A program made the position numbers and the translations under genes. Shown here one piece after another: positions 8,967 through 16,300 of a stretch of 40,835 nt of DNA. The stretch's first letter is position 1, and the number at the start of each line of letters is the position of its first letter. The stretch spans positions 1-40,835 of the forward strand of contig PERY01000024.1 of NCBI GenBank assembly GCA_002929055.1, written 5' to 3'. The DNA is from Methylocystis sp. GTDB lineage: Bacteria > Pseudomonadota > Alphaproteobacteria > Rhizobiales > Beijerinckiaceae. The notes under the pieces are model-generated. The model saw only the letters and a list, made by a program, of their open reading frames with translations, did not search any database and was not told the origin of the DNA.

Positions 8967-9372
8967 CGTGTGTCCTCATCTGCTGTTTGGCGACAAGTGC
9001 GTCGCGGTGAAACTGGTCCAGAGTCTTTGCGGGCTTGAGGTTCGACGCCTTGAATCGGCTGCGCCCCGCCAAAGCAAAGAGAAGTCCGACGATCACGCCG
9101 GCGGCGCCGAAAACGGCGAGCGACCAATGTTCCGCAACGCCGCTCGCCTTGAGCGCGGAAGCCGCCGCAAGCAGCAACAGCGTGAAGCCCGGAATGAGCA
9201 GCGCGACGCCCGTCGCCGCAAGCCCCGCCCCGCCGGTGACATCGGCGAGTTTTTCCGACATCTCGGCCCGCGCGAGACTGGCTTCCGTGCGCATGAGCGA
9301 CGACGCCTGATGCAGCGCCTGCGCGGCGAGATCGACAATCGAACTTGAGGAGTCCCGATTCCCGTTCGCCAT
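8944..9372 (-). CDS. Phage-holin-like / YqjE (DUF1469) family membrane protein
   Basis: A 142-residue protein with an N-terminal amphipathic helix (IVDLAAQALHQASSLMRTEASLARAEM) and two membrane segments: about 47-72 (GLAATGVALLIPGFTLLLLAAA) and about 82-104 (SLAVFGAAGVIVGLLFAL). This helix plus paired-membrane-segment layout is that of DUF1469/YqjE, which databases often label putative holin superfamily III. A lysis role is not implied: there are no phage genes nearby, and the family is usually found beside YqjD/ElaB-type genes as here. The start is one base downstream of the previous stop, giving tight coupling. Confidence 0.78.
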   Translation of the reverse strand: MANGNRDSSSSIVDLAAQALHQASSLMRTEASLARAEMSEKLADVTGGAGLAATGVALLIPGFTLLLLAAASALKASGVAEHWSLAVFGAAGVIVGLLFALAGRSRFKASNLKPAKTLDQFHRDALVAKQQMRTHDGEQRAA

Positions 9373-9373
9373 G

Positions 9374-9772
9374 TCACCGTCCTCCCAGTGTCGAGTTTTC
9401 CGAGCCCGAGCTTCTCAGCAGGCGCGAGAGGGCGAAGCCCGCGATCGTCGCGGCGGAGAAGACGGCCACCGGCTGGCTGCGCGCCGCGTCGCGAATGATT
9501 TTCACAAGTTCATCGACGTTTCCCCGCTCGATGGCGGCGGATGCGCGCTGCAGGCTGTCGGACGCGCCGCGCACATAGCTCGCGGCTCCGGGCAGCTCCC
9601 GCTCGAGGTCTTCGGCGGCGCGGTCGATCGCTCTTGCAATCGCCTGCGTCTTCGACGCGCCGATCTCTTGCCCGTGCTCAGCCGCCCCGCCGGCGCGCCC
9701 GAGAGCGTTGATGTTTGGCGAAGCGCCTTCCTTCGCGACGGATTTGCCGCCGCCCTGTGCAGTATACGTCAT
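9374..9772 (-). CDS. Small YqjD/ElaB-like tail-anchored protein
   Basis: A 132-residue protein with a soluble helical region (KTQAIARAIDRAAEDLERELPGA and on to about residue 95) and one C-terminal hydrophobic segment (PVAVFSAATIAGFALSRLL) followed by a short basic/polar tail. This tail-anchored form resembles the ElaB/YqjD/YgaM ribosome-associated inner-membrane proteins, but similarity is weak and I cannot confirm the family. It has a good ribosome site (GGGAG) and is first in the three-gene operon 9772 to 8352. In enterobacteria YqjD, YqjE and a partner are likewise adjacent, supporting the assignment by context. Confidence 0.65.
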   Translation of the reverse strand: MTYTAQGGGKSVAKEGASPNINALGRAGGAAEHGQEIGASKTQAIARAIDRAAEDLERELPGAASYVRGASDSLQRASAAIERGNVDELVKIIRDAARSQPVAVFSAATIAGFALSRLLRSSGSENSTLGGR

Positions 9773-9895
9773 GCTGTAGCTCCCTATGCATCGGCCTCGC
9801 GCCTCACGCAGGAACTACGGCTCACTGCCCGGTGTTCCGAGGCGAGAAAACGATGATGCGCGGCTGCGCTCGCCCTTCGCGCTGCGCGCCATTTG

Positions 9896-9924
9896 TTGTT
9901 TTCGCCGCCGTTCGGACCTATAAG
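9896..9924 (+). promoter_or_regulatory. Candidate sigma-70 promoter of modE
   Basis: TTGTTT (9896-9901) and TATAAG (9919-9924) are separated by 17 bases, about 50 bases before the modE start. No clear ModE-type palindrome overlapping it was found by eye, so autoregulation cannot be claimed. Confidence 0.45.
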
Positions 9925-9976
9925 CGCGAGCTTGCAAGACAAGAACAGCGCGCCTGCGCCGAACGGAACGCAGCAC

Positions 9977-10765
9977 ATGGCCGGCAGGAAGATAGACGCC
10001 CTTCTCGCGCTGAGAAGCGACGGGAAGCTTCTGGTGGGCCGCGACCGCATCAAGGTGCTCGAAGCCGTCGCGGAGCATGGCAGCATTTCAAAAGCGGCGA
10101 AGATCGTCGGCTTCAGCTACAAGGCCGCCTGGGACGCCGTTAACGCCATCAACAACCTGCTGCCGAGCCCCGCCTTCATCACCAAGGCGGGCGGAAAGAG
10201 CGGCGGCGGCGCCGAGGTGACGCCGGAAGGGCGCAGGCTGATCGCGGCCTTTCACCGGCTCGAGGCGCGGCTGTCGAGCATCTCGACGGCGATTGCGGAA
10301 GAAGGGCTCGACGGCGACCAAAATTTTCTGCTCTGGAACGTCGGCGTCAAAATCTCTGCGCGCAACGTTTTCCATGCGGAAGTCGTCTCGGTCGTGAAAT
10401 GGCCGGTCGACGTCGAAGTGACGCTGCGCATCTCGAGCGCGCACAACATCCACGCGGTCATCACCAATGAAGGCGCGGACGATCTCGGCCTCGCGCCGGG
10501 CCGCAGGGTTGTGGCGCTGGTCAAATCCTCCTTCGTCGATCTTGAGTCCGGCGGCGCCGACGCCCAGACGCGCAACCGCTTCCCCGGCGTCGTGACGCGC
10601 CGCGTCGACGCCGAGCGCAATTGCGAACTGCTCGTCGACATCGGCTCCGGCAAGACCATGACGGCCGTCCTGCCGCGGCAGGAGGTCGAGGCCCACGCCA
10701 TCGGCGAGGGAAGCGCGGTCGTGGCCTGTTTCCATCCGCAGGACGTCATCCTGGCGACGGATTGA
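9977..10765 (+). CDS. modE: Molybdate-responsive transcriptional regulator ModE
   Basis: ModE binds molybdate and controls molybdate transport and molybdoenzyme genes. From the ATG at 9977 the product is 262 residues, the same length as E. coli ModE. The N-terminal winged helix-turn-helix (about 1-105) shows ISKAAKIVGFSYKAAWDAVNAINN, typical of the LysR-like ModE DNA-binding domain. Two C-terminal Mop/TOBE molybdate-binding repeats follow: one starting at KISARNVFHAEVVSV and one at NRFPGVVTRRVDAE. I rejected the longer frame from 9893 because it reads through the probable promoter. The next gene is a YqeB-like molybdenum-hydroxylase accessory gene, consistent with a molybdenum locus, although no modABC transporter is in the window. 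Confidence 0.93.
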   Translation: MAGRKIDALLALRSDGKLLVGRDRIKVLEAVAEHGSISKAAKIVGFSYKAAWDAVNAINNLLPSPAFITKAGGKSGGGAEVTPEGRRLIAAFHRLEARLSSISTAIAEEGLDGDQNFLLWNVGVKISARNVFHAEVVSVVKWPVDVEVTLRISSAHNIHAVITNEGADDLGLAPGRRVVALVKSSFVDLESGGADAQTRNRFPGVVTRRVDAERNCELLVDIGSGKTMTAVLPRQEVEAHAIGEGSAVVACFHPQDVILATD

Positions 10766-10863
10766 CGCGAGGGTTTGTGGCCTTCCGCCGCAGGCTGCGA
10801 GGCGGCAGAATTCTTGCTATCGCGAATCTCCGGGCGCTTAATGCGGGCGCAAGGAAGAGTGGC

Positions 10864-11685
10864 ATGTCCAGAGACGTGAGCGTGCTGGTCTGCGGAATCG
10901 GCGAGGAAGCCTCGGCGACGGCGCATGCGCTGTTTGCGGAGGGCTACATCGTCGCGCTCCACCGCGAGATGGCGCCCGCGATGCTGCGCCGGCGCATGAG
11001 CTTCGCCGACGCCTAGTACGACGGCTATGCGCAGCTCGACGGCGTCGAGGCGCGCCGCGTGGACGTCAATGCGGAATTTGTTCTCGGACTGGAGACGCGA
11101 GGCTTCATTCCGCTGCTGCGCGCGCGCCTCTCCGAGGCTCTCGAACGCTGGCCCTGGCATGTCGTCGTCGCGGTCGCGGAAGAGAAGGAGCCCGCGCCGG
11201 CCGGCCTGCGCGATCTGGGCGGCTTCACCATCGGCCTTGGCCGGGGCTTCGAGCCCGGCGTCGACTGCGATCTCGCGATCGAAACCGAAGGCCCCGATCC
11301 CGGCGCGATCCTGCATGAGGGAGACACGCGGAGCCGGCCGCCGCGGCGCGCGACGCAAGCCCAAAGCCTGCTGGTCCTGGCGCCCGCTGCGGGCCTCTTC
11401 CGGGCCAATCCGCCCATCGGCGGCGCCGTCGAGGCGGGCGCGCCGCTGGGCTTTCTGGACGAACTCTGCGTTCCGGCGCCGGCCGCGGGCCGCATCTTTG
11501 GAATCGCGCGGCGGGAGCAAGCCGTGGCGGAAGGCGACCCCATCGCCGAAATTGCGCTCGGGCCGTCGACTCAGGTGGCGGGCGTCTCGGCGCGGAGCAA
11601 GCTGATCGCGCGCGGCGTCGCCTTCGCCATCGAGATGGAGAACGAGGGGCTGAAACCTTTCTCGTTCGAGGACTGGGGCGGCTGA
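10864..11685 (+). pseudogene. YqeB-like molybdenum hydroxylase accessory protein, interrupted by in-frame TAG
   Basis: One reading frame of 273 codons runs from ATG 10864 to the stop at 11685, broken only by TAG at 11014-11016. Before it the product reads VLVCGIGEEASATAHALFAEGY... to SFADA; directly after it reads YDGYAQLDGVEARRVD. This reproduces the SFxEA-x-YDG continuity of the EF2563/YqeB family (selenium-dependent molybdenum hydroxylase maturation), so the amber replaces one residue inside a conserved block. A single TGG-to-TAG change would explain it. Both halves keep ordinary high-GC codon use, and no other frame lesion is visible. An internal ATG at 11059 could start a 208-residue C-terminal fragment. 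Alternatives are a recent nonsense mutation, a sequencing error or suppression. The neighbour modE fits a molybdenum role. The family call is from pattern memory. Confidence 0.6.
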
Positions 11686-11938
11686 CTGATAGGGCCGCGG
11701 CGCCTCCGTTTCAGGCGGTTTGCCTTCTTGACGGATGGACGCGCGCCGCAGGTGTTGCCGAGTTGCAACGCTCACCGCAAAAGCGACCGAGTCAGCGCGC
11801 TGGAACTCGCTTTTGCTTTGACTGATCAGACTTGGCGGTCAATGTCTAGGGGCAGACGGAGCGGAAGAATTTCAGTGTGTCGCGTTTCGCCGTCGAACAG
11901 GATCTCGCCCGTGCATCGGGCTCAACTTGGGGTGTTAA

Positions 11939-12847
11939 ATGAAGAAGATCGCTCTTTCGGTCGCCGCTCTGGCGCTGACCGCGGGTTCGGCGCTCGCGGC
12001 TGACCTGCCGTCGCGCAAGGCTCCCGCCTATATCCCCCCGCCGCCGCCGCCCCCGATGTGGACCGGCTTCTACGTCGGTCTGAACGCCGGCGGCACCTTC
12101 GGCGGCAGCAACACGATCAACACCGCCGCCTTCGGCGCGTTCCCCTTCGCCCCGCTCGGCAATGTGGTGCCTTACACCTTCGCCAGCGCCGGCCTCGCGA
12201 CGACTTCCCTCTCGGCGGGCAACAACGGCGGCTTCATCGGCGGCGGCCAGATCGGCTACAACTGGCAGTTCTACAATAGCTTCGTTGTGGGCGTCGAAGC
12301 CGACATCCAGGGCATCGCCGCCTCGAGCTCGGCGGTCAACGCCTGGAGCGCCGCGTCGCCGGTCGCCGGCGAGACGCTCATCAGCGGCACCTCGGCTTCG
12401 CGCAGCATCGACTACATCGGCACGGTGCGCGGCCGCCTCGGCTGGCTGTTCACCCCCACCTTCCTGCTCTACGGCACGGGCGGTCTGGCTTATGGCGGCG
12501 TCTCGATGACGACCGGCATCACCCAGCAGATCCAGGGCGCTCCGGCGGTGGTCAACCCCTGGTTCGGCGCTGGCGCCTTCTCCGACACGCGCACCGGCTG
12601 GACGGCCGGCGGCGGCGTCGAGTGGATGTTCATGCCGAACTGGTCGGCCAAGGTCGAATATCTGTATTACGATCTCGGCAGCGTGACCTTCAACACCAGC
12701 GCGCTGATCAGCGTCAACAACGCTGGCGCGCCCTTCACGGCCGCCTTCCCGCAGACGACGACCCGTTTCGACGGCCACATCGTCCGCGCCGGCCTGAACT
12801 ATCACTTCAACTGGGGCGCTCCGGCTCCGGTCGTCGCGAAATACTGA
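11939..12847 (+). CDS. Outer membrane beta-barrel porin, Omp25/Omp31 type
   Basis: A 302-residue precursor with a classic Sec signal peptide (MKKIALSVAALALTAGSALA, cleavage before ADLPSRKAP), a proline-rich linker, then the outer-membrane start MWTGFYVGLNAGGTFGGSN. Glycine- and aromatic-rich alternating strands follow, ending in a C-terminal strand (HIVRAGLNYHFNW). This layout is that of Rhizobiales surface porins of the Omp25/Omp31 group. The final residues VVAKY extend slightly past the usual terminal aromatic. It is monocistronic, with a strong terminator 28 bases after the stop. A TTGACT at 11818-11823 may be a -35 element, but no convincing -10 follows. The 250-base leader otherwise shows nothing recognisable. 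Confidence 0.88.
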   Translation: MKKIALSVAALALTAGSALAADLPSRKAPAYIPPPPPPPMWTGFYVGLNAGGTFGGSNTINTAAFGAFPFAPLGNVVPYTFASAGLATTSLSAGNNGGFIGGGQIGYNWQFYNSFVVGVEADIQGIAASSSAVNAWSAASPVAGETLISGTSASRSIDYIGTVRGRLGWLFTPTFLLYGTGGLAYGGVSMTTGITQQIQGAPAVVNPWFGAGAFSDTRTGWTAGGGVEWMFMPNWSAKVEYLYYDLGSVTFNTSALISVNNAGAPFTAAFPQTTTRFDGHIVRAGLNYHFNWGAPAPVVAKY

Positions 12848-12874
12848 TCCATCCGGTCAGTTCGAATATGGAAG

Positions 12875-12902
12875 AGCCCGGCCGAAAGGCCGGGCTTTTT
12901 CG
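12875..12902 (+). terminator. Rho-independent terminator of the porin gene
   Basis: A perfect 9-bp stem, AGCCCGGCC / GGCCGGGCT, closes a GAAA tetraloop (12884-12887) and is followed by TTTTT. It lies 28 bases after the porin stop codon. Confidence 0.95.
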
Positions 12903-13014
12903 TTTCGTCGCATCGATCCGCCCCTATCGCGACGCGTGAATGGCGATGACCCCGCGGTCACGACGAATCGCCCCGCCCTCGGCAGGTTTCGATAGACGCG
13001 AAGAGTGGAGAGAC

Positions 13015-13088
13015 TGGCTGGGGGACCTGGATTCGAACCAAGATTAACGGAGTCAGAGTCCGCTGTTCTACCGTTGAACTATCCCCCA
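13015..13088 (-). tRNA. tRNA-Gln (anticodon CUG)
   Basis: Read on the minus strand, the 74-base gene folds as a cloverleaf. It has acceptor TGGGGGA paired with TCCCCCA, a D-arm with AACGGTAGAAC, an anticodon arm GCGGA-CTCTGAC-TCCGT with CTG at loop positions 3-5, a T-arm containing GGTTCGAATCC, discriminator G and an encoded CCA (plus strand TGG at 13015). The weak U1-A72 pair is typical of bacterial tRNA-Gln. CUG reads the CAG codon, which is common in GC-rich genomes; a UUG isoacceptor must be elsewhere. Confidence 0.96.
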
Positions 13089-13123
13089 ACGGGCGCATTG
13101 GCCGCGCCGCGTCAGCGGGTCGT

Positions 13124-13152
13124 GATCTAGAGAGAGCCGCGCGCCCTGTCAA
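13124..13152 (-). promoter_or_regulatory. Sigma-70 promoter of tRNA-Gln
   Basis: On the minus strand TTGACA (13152-13147) and TAGATC (13129-13124) are separated by exactly 17 bases. The predicted start is about 30 bases upstream of the tRNA 5' end, leaving a short leader for RNase P removal. Confidence 0.8.
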
Positions 13153-13310
13153 CCGATTCCCGCGCCCTGCGCAGCGACAAGGAGCCGCCTCGCGCCGCCG
13201 GGCCAGCTACTTGCGGGCGCCGCGGCAATCCTGCATGTAAAGCGATTATACGCGAAAGGCATCGCATCAGCGGCGGGCCCGCGCCTGAACCGATTAGCGG
13301 GAGCACAACC

Positions 13311-14426
13311 TTGGCTGGGACCGATCGGCCCACGACCTCAGGGCCGGGTCTGGAGGCGACGACAGCGCGCGGCGGCGACGCTGCGGCGGCGCGCGCCTTC
13401 GCCCCGCAGTCGGACGCGGACCCGCTGGCGAGCCGCCAGACCTACGCCGCGCTCGACCTTGGCACCAACAACTGCCGCCTGCTGATCGCCCGCCCCGAGC
13501 GGCGACCGCGCCGCCGCAACGCCGACTTCCTGCGCGTCATCGACGCCTTCTCGCGCATCGTGCGCCTCGGCGAGGGTCTGGGCCGCGCCGGCCGAATCAG
13601 CGAGGCGGCGATCGAGCGCACCATTTCCGCGCTGGAGATCTGCCGCGACAAGATGGGCGCGCGGGGCGTCACCCGCGCCCGGCTGGTCGCCACGCAGGCC
13701 TGCCGCGGCGCCGCCAATGGCGATGAATTCGTGGCGCGGGTGCGCGAGAAGACAGGGCTTTCGCTGGAGATCATCGACCGCGAGACGGAGGCCCGATTCG
13801 CCGCGCGCGGCTGCGGCTCGCTCGCCGACCCGCAGGCCGCCAGCGTGCTGCTCTTCGACATCGGCGGCGGCTCCACCGAACTCGTCTGGCTCACGCGCGC
13901 CCCGCAGTCGGGCGAGACGCGCGAGATGCATAGCTGGACCTCGCTGGAGCTGGGCGTCGTGACGCTGGCCGAGCATTTCGGCGGGCGGATCGTGGACGCC
14001 GCCACCTTCGACGCCATGACGGCGCATGCGCGCGAGGCGCTGCGTCATTTCGTGGAGGAGACGGCGGAAGTGCGCCGCTGCACGCGCTTCCATCTCCTCG
14101 GCACCTCCGGCACGGTGACGACGCTCGCGGGCGTGCATCTGGGGCTGGAGCGCTACGACCGCTGGCGCGTCGACGGCCTGTGGATGACCGACGCCGAGGC
14201 GACGCGCGCCATCGACCGCCTGCGCGGCATGGATTTCGAGGCGCGCGTGGCCAATGGCTGCATCGGCCCCCAGCGCGCCGACCTCGTCCTCGCCGGCTGC
14301 GCCATCTTCGAGGCCATCCGCGAGATGTTCCCAGCGACGCGCACGCGCATCGCCGACCGCGGCCTGCGCGAGGGCATGCTGCTGGAGCTGATGGAAGCCG
14401 ACGGCGCGCTGGCGCAAGGGGCGTAG
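13311..14426 (+). CDS. Ppx/GppA family phosphatase (exopolyphosphatase-like)
   Basis: A 371-residue protein of the ASKHA-fold Ppx/GppA family, which hydrolyses polyphosphate or the 5'-phosphate of pppGpp. The two nucleotide/phosphate loops are visible: AALDLGTNNCRLLI near residues 46-59 and LLFDIGGGSTELVW near 179-192. The acidic RETEARFAARG stretch lies between them. It matches the short, single-domain alphaproteobacterial form lacking the C-terminal HD-like extension. The start is a TTG preceded by GGGAG at a suitable distance; the next plausible ATG is far inside. Which substrate it prefers cannot be told from sequence. Confidence 0.9.
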   Translation: MAGTDRPTTSGPGLEATTARGGDAAAARAFAPQSDADPLASRQTYAALDLGTNNCRLLIARPERRPRRRNADFLRVIDAFSRIVRLGEGLGRAGRISEAAIERTISALEICRDKMGARGVTRARLVATQACRGAANGDEFVARVREKTGLSLEIIDRETEARFAARGCGSLADPQAASVLLFDIGGGSTELVWLTRAPQSGETREMHSWTSLELGVVTLAEHFGGRIVDAATFDAMTAHAREALRHFVEETAEVRRCTRFHLLGTSGTVTTLAGVHLGLERYDRWRVDGLWMTDAEATRAIDRLRGMDFEARVANGCIGPQRADLVLAGCAIFEAIREMFPATRTRIADRGLREGMLLELMEADGALAQGA

Positions 14427-14520
14427 GAGGCGCCTCCCGGGCTCGACGCGGCGCTGCGCAACCTTCACAATGCGAAGGCCTGATTCGCCGGGAAATCCCA
14501 TCTGAATCGGCGACCCTACC

Positions 14521-15756
14521 GTGAGCCGCCCGCCCATGACCGACGAACTCAACGACCCCCTCGGACGCGAGACGCCCCGGCCCGTCGCGGCCGCCGCGCC
14601 GGACGCGCCGCGTCGCTGGTTTCCGCTGGCGCTGGGCGGGCTTGTCGCGGCAGGCGCGCTCGCCCTTTACCTCGCCCCGCGCGACCCCTTCGGCGGCGAG
14701 CCCTACGCCGTCGCCAGGATCGAACCCGCCAGGCCGCCGGAGCCCGCGCCCGCCCCGCCCCCGCAGCAGACCCTCGCCGCCGCCGGGCAGGCGACGCCGC
14801 CCGGCGAGACGGGACTGAGCGAGATCGAACAGCTCTCGGGCGTCAGGGTGACGCGCAATGGCGGCGGGGCCGGAACGGCGCGCATCATCCAAATCGAGCC
14901 GTCCTCCGGCGTCAGGCTCACCCCCGCCCCCGACAAGCGCGTCGCCGAGCGCGGGCGCTACGGCCTGCTGCCCAGGATCGGGCAGGATGGCGCGCGGCCG
15001 ATGGACGTCTACGCCCGCCCCTTCGTCACCGGCCCGAACATCAAGCCCGACGCGCCGCGCATCGCGGTCGTCATCGGCGGCGTGGGCCTCAACGCCAATT
15101 CCACGCTCGACGCGATCGACCAGCTTCCCGAGGGCGTGACGCTCGCCTTCGCGCCCTATGGCGCCGAACTCGACCGCTATGTCGCGCAGGCGCGCGCGCG
15201 CGGCCATGAGACGCTGCTGCAGGCGCCGATGGAGCCCTTCGACTACCCGCAGAACAATCCCGGCCCGCATACGCTCGTCACGGGCGCGCAGGACGGCGGG
15301 ATCGACGATCTGCAATGGCTGATGAGCCGCTTCTCGGGTTACGCCGGCGTGGTGAGCTACATGGGCGGCCGCTTCATGTCGGACGAACCGGCGATGTATT
15401 CCGCGCTTGGCGAAGTCGCGCAGCGCGGCCTGTTCTTCCTCGACGACGGCGCCTCGCCGCAGTCGGTCGCCGCGAAGGTCGCGACCAAGCTCTCTCTTCC
15501 GAACGCCAGGGTCGACGTCGTCATCGACCAGCGGGTGACGCCGCAATCCATGGACGCGGCGCTGGCGCAGCTCGAAACGCAGGCGCGCGACAGGGGCGTC
15601 GCCATCGGCTTCGCCAACGCCACGCCGGGCGCCATCGCGCGCGTCGCCCGTTTCGCCCGCGAACTCGAGCGGCGCGGCATTGCGCTCTCGCCGGTCTCGG
15701 CGGTTCTCGGGTCGCGGAGCGGCGTGGCGGCGGATGCGGCGGGCAAAAGCAAATGA
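14521..15756 (+). CDS. Divergent polysaccharide deacetylase family protein (YibQ-like)
   Basis: A 411-residue protein with an N-terminal membrane anchor ([21 protein letters not shown], about residues 33-53) and a long Pro/Ala-rich spacer. The C-terminal NodB-related domain begins at [13 protein letters not shown]. Further signatures are [31 protein letters not shown] and [11 protein letters not shown]. These are hallmarks of the divergent polysaccharide deacetylase family (formerly DUF610), which probably acts on an envelope polysaccharide in the periplasm; substrate unknown. I keep the GTG at 14521; an ATG at 14536 would remove five residues. Its TGA overlaps the rppH ATG (ATGA), so the two are coupled. 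In many bacteria the family sits beside envelope or ctpA-type genes. Confidence 0.87.
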   Translation: MSRPPMTDELNDPLGRETPRPVAAAAPDAPRRWFPLALGGLVAAGALALYLAPRDPFGGEPYAVARIEPARPPEPAPAPPPQQTLAAAGQATPPGETGLSEIEQLSGVRVTRNGGGAGTARIIQIEPSSGVRLTPAPDKRVAERGRYGLLPRIGQDGARPMDVYARPFVTGPNIKPDAPRIAVVIGGVGLNANSTLDAIDQLPEGVTLAFAPYGAELDRYVAQARARGHETLLQAPMEPFDYPQNNPGPHTLVTGAQDGGIDDLQWLMSRFSGYAGVVSYMGGRFMSDEPAMYSALGEVAQRGLFFLDDGASPQSVAAKVATKLSLPNARVDVVIDQRVTPQSMDAALAQLETQARDRGVAIGFANATPGAIARVARFARELERRGIALSPVSAVLGSRSGVAADAAGKSK

Positions 15757-16262
15757 GCGGCGCGCCGGACAGCCGCTATCGTCCCTGCGTCGGCGTCGCG
15801 CTGATCAACCGCGACGGCCTCGTCTTCGTCGGCAAGCGCAAGTCGAAGGGCGACTTCGACATCGTGCCGGACGCGCATCTGTGGCAGATGCCGCAGGGCG
15901 GCATAGACGCGGGCGAAACGCCTTTCGAGGCGGCGCTGCGCGAACTCTACGAAGAGACGAACGTCAAAAGCGTGGAGTTTCTGGCCGAGGCGCCGCTGTG
16001 GCTCTCCTACGACCTGCCGCCGGACGCCAAGAAGCGCTGGAGCGGCAAATATATCGGCCAGACGCAACGCTGGTTCGCCCTGCGCTTTCTGGGCAAGGAC
16101 AGCGAGATCGACATCCACGCCCCCGCCGGCGGCTGTCACAAGCCGGAATTCGCCGACTGGCGCTGGGAGAAGATGGCGAACCTTCCCGACCTCGTCGTGC
16201 CGTTCAAGCGGCATGTGTATGTGGATGTCGCAGCGGCGTTCCGGGAATTTGCGGCGGGGTGA
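15753..16262 (+). CDS. rppH: RNA pyrophosphohydrolase (Nudix hydrolase)
   Basis: RppH removes pyrophosphate from 5'-triphosphorylated mRNA, triggering 5'-end-dependent decay. The 169-residue length is typical. The N-terminal [14 protein letters not shown] and the Nudix box are clear: GGIDAGE, then seven residues, then RELYEETNV (residues about 50-72). The glycine normally found in EExG is Asn here, as I recall in other alphaproteobacterial homologues. WQMPQGG just before the box is the RppH signature. Translation is coupled to the upstream deacetylase-like gene. The restriction-modification gene begins 38 bases downstream. Confidence 0.93.
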   Translation: MSGAPDSRYRPCVGVALINRDGLVFVGKRKSKGDFDIVPDAHLWQMPQGGIDAGETPFEAALRELYEETNVKSVEFLAEAPLWLSYDLPPDAKKRWSGKYIGQTQRWFALRFLGKDSEIDIHAPAGGCHKPEFADWRWEKMANLPDLVVPFKRHVYVDVAAAFREFAAG

Positions 16263-16300
16263 AAGTAGCCAGGCCGCAGCGCCACCGGGTAAGTGATTTC

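Noticed and set aside
8944..9372. A prophage holin, suggested by the holin-like family name
   Set aside because: There are no lysin, structural, integrase or attachment features nearby, and the gene sits in a stress-type operon with YqjD-like and DUF3618 genes.
11014..11016. Pyrrolysine or other recoding of TAG
   Set aside because: No sign of pyrrolysine machinery or a recoding hairpin, and the family residue at this position is an ordinary amino acid. A nonsense mutation or sequencing error is simpler.
12162..12747. Alternative frames inside the porin gene (for example 12162-12509)
   Set aside because: They are compositionally biased shadows; the porin frame has a signal peptide, barrel strands and a terminator.
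12958..13152. A 64-residue minus-strand open frame with TVEQRTLTPLILVRIQVPQP
   Set aside because: This is the well-known spurious translation of tRNA-Gln; the tRNA and its promoter account for it.
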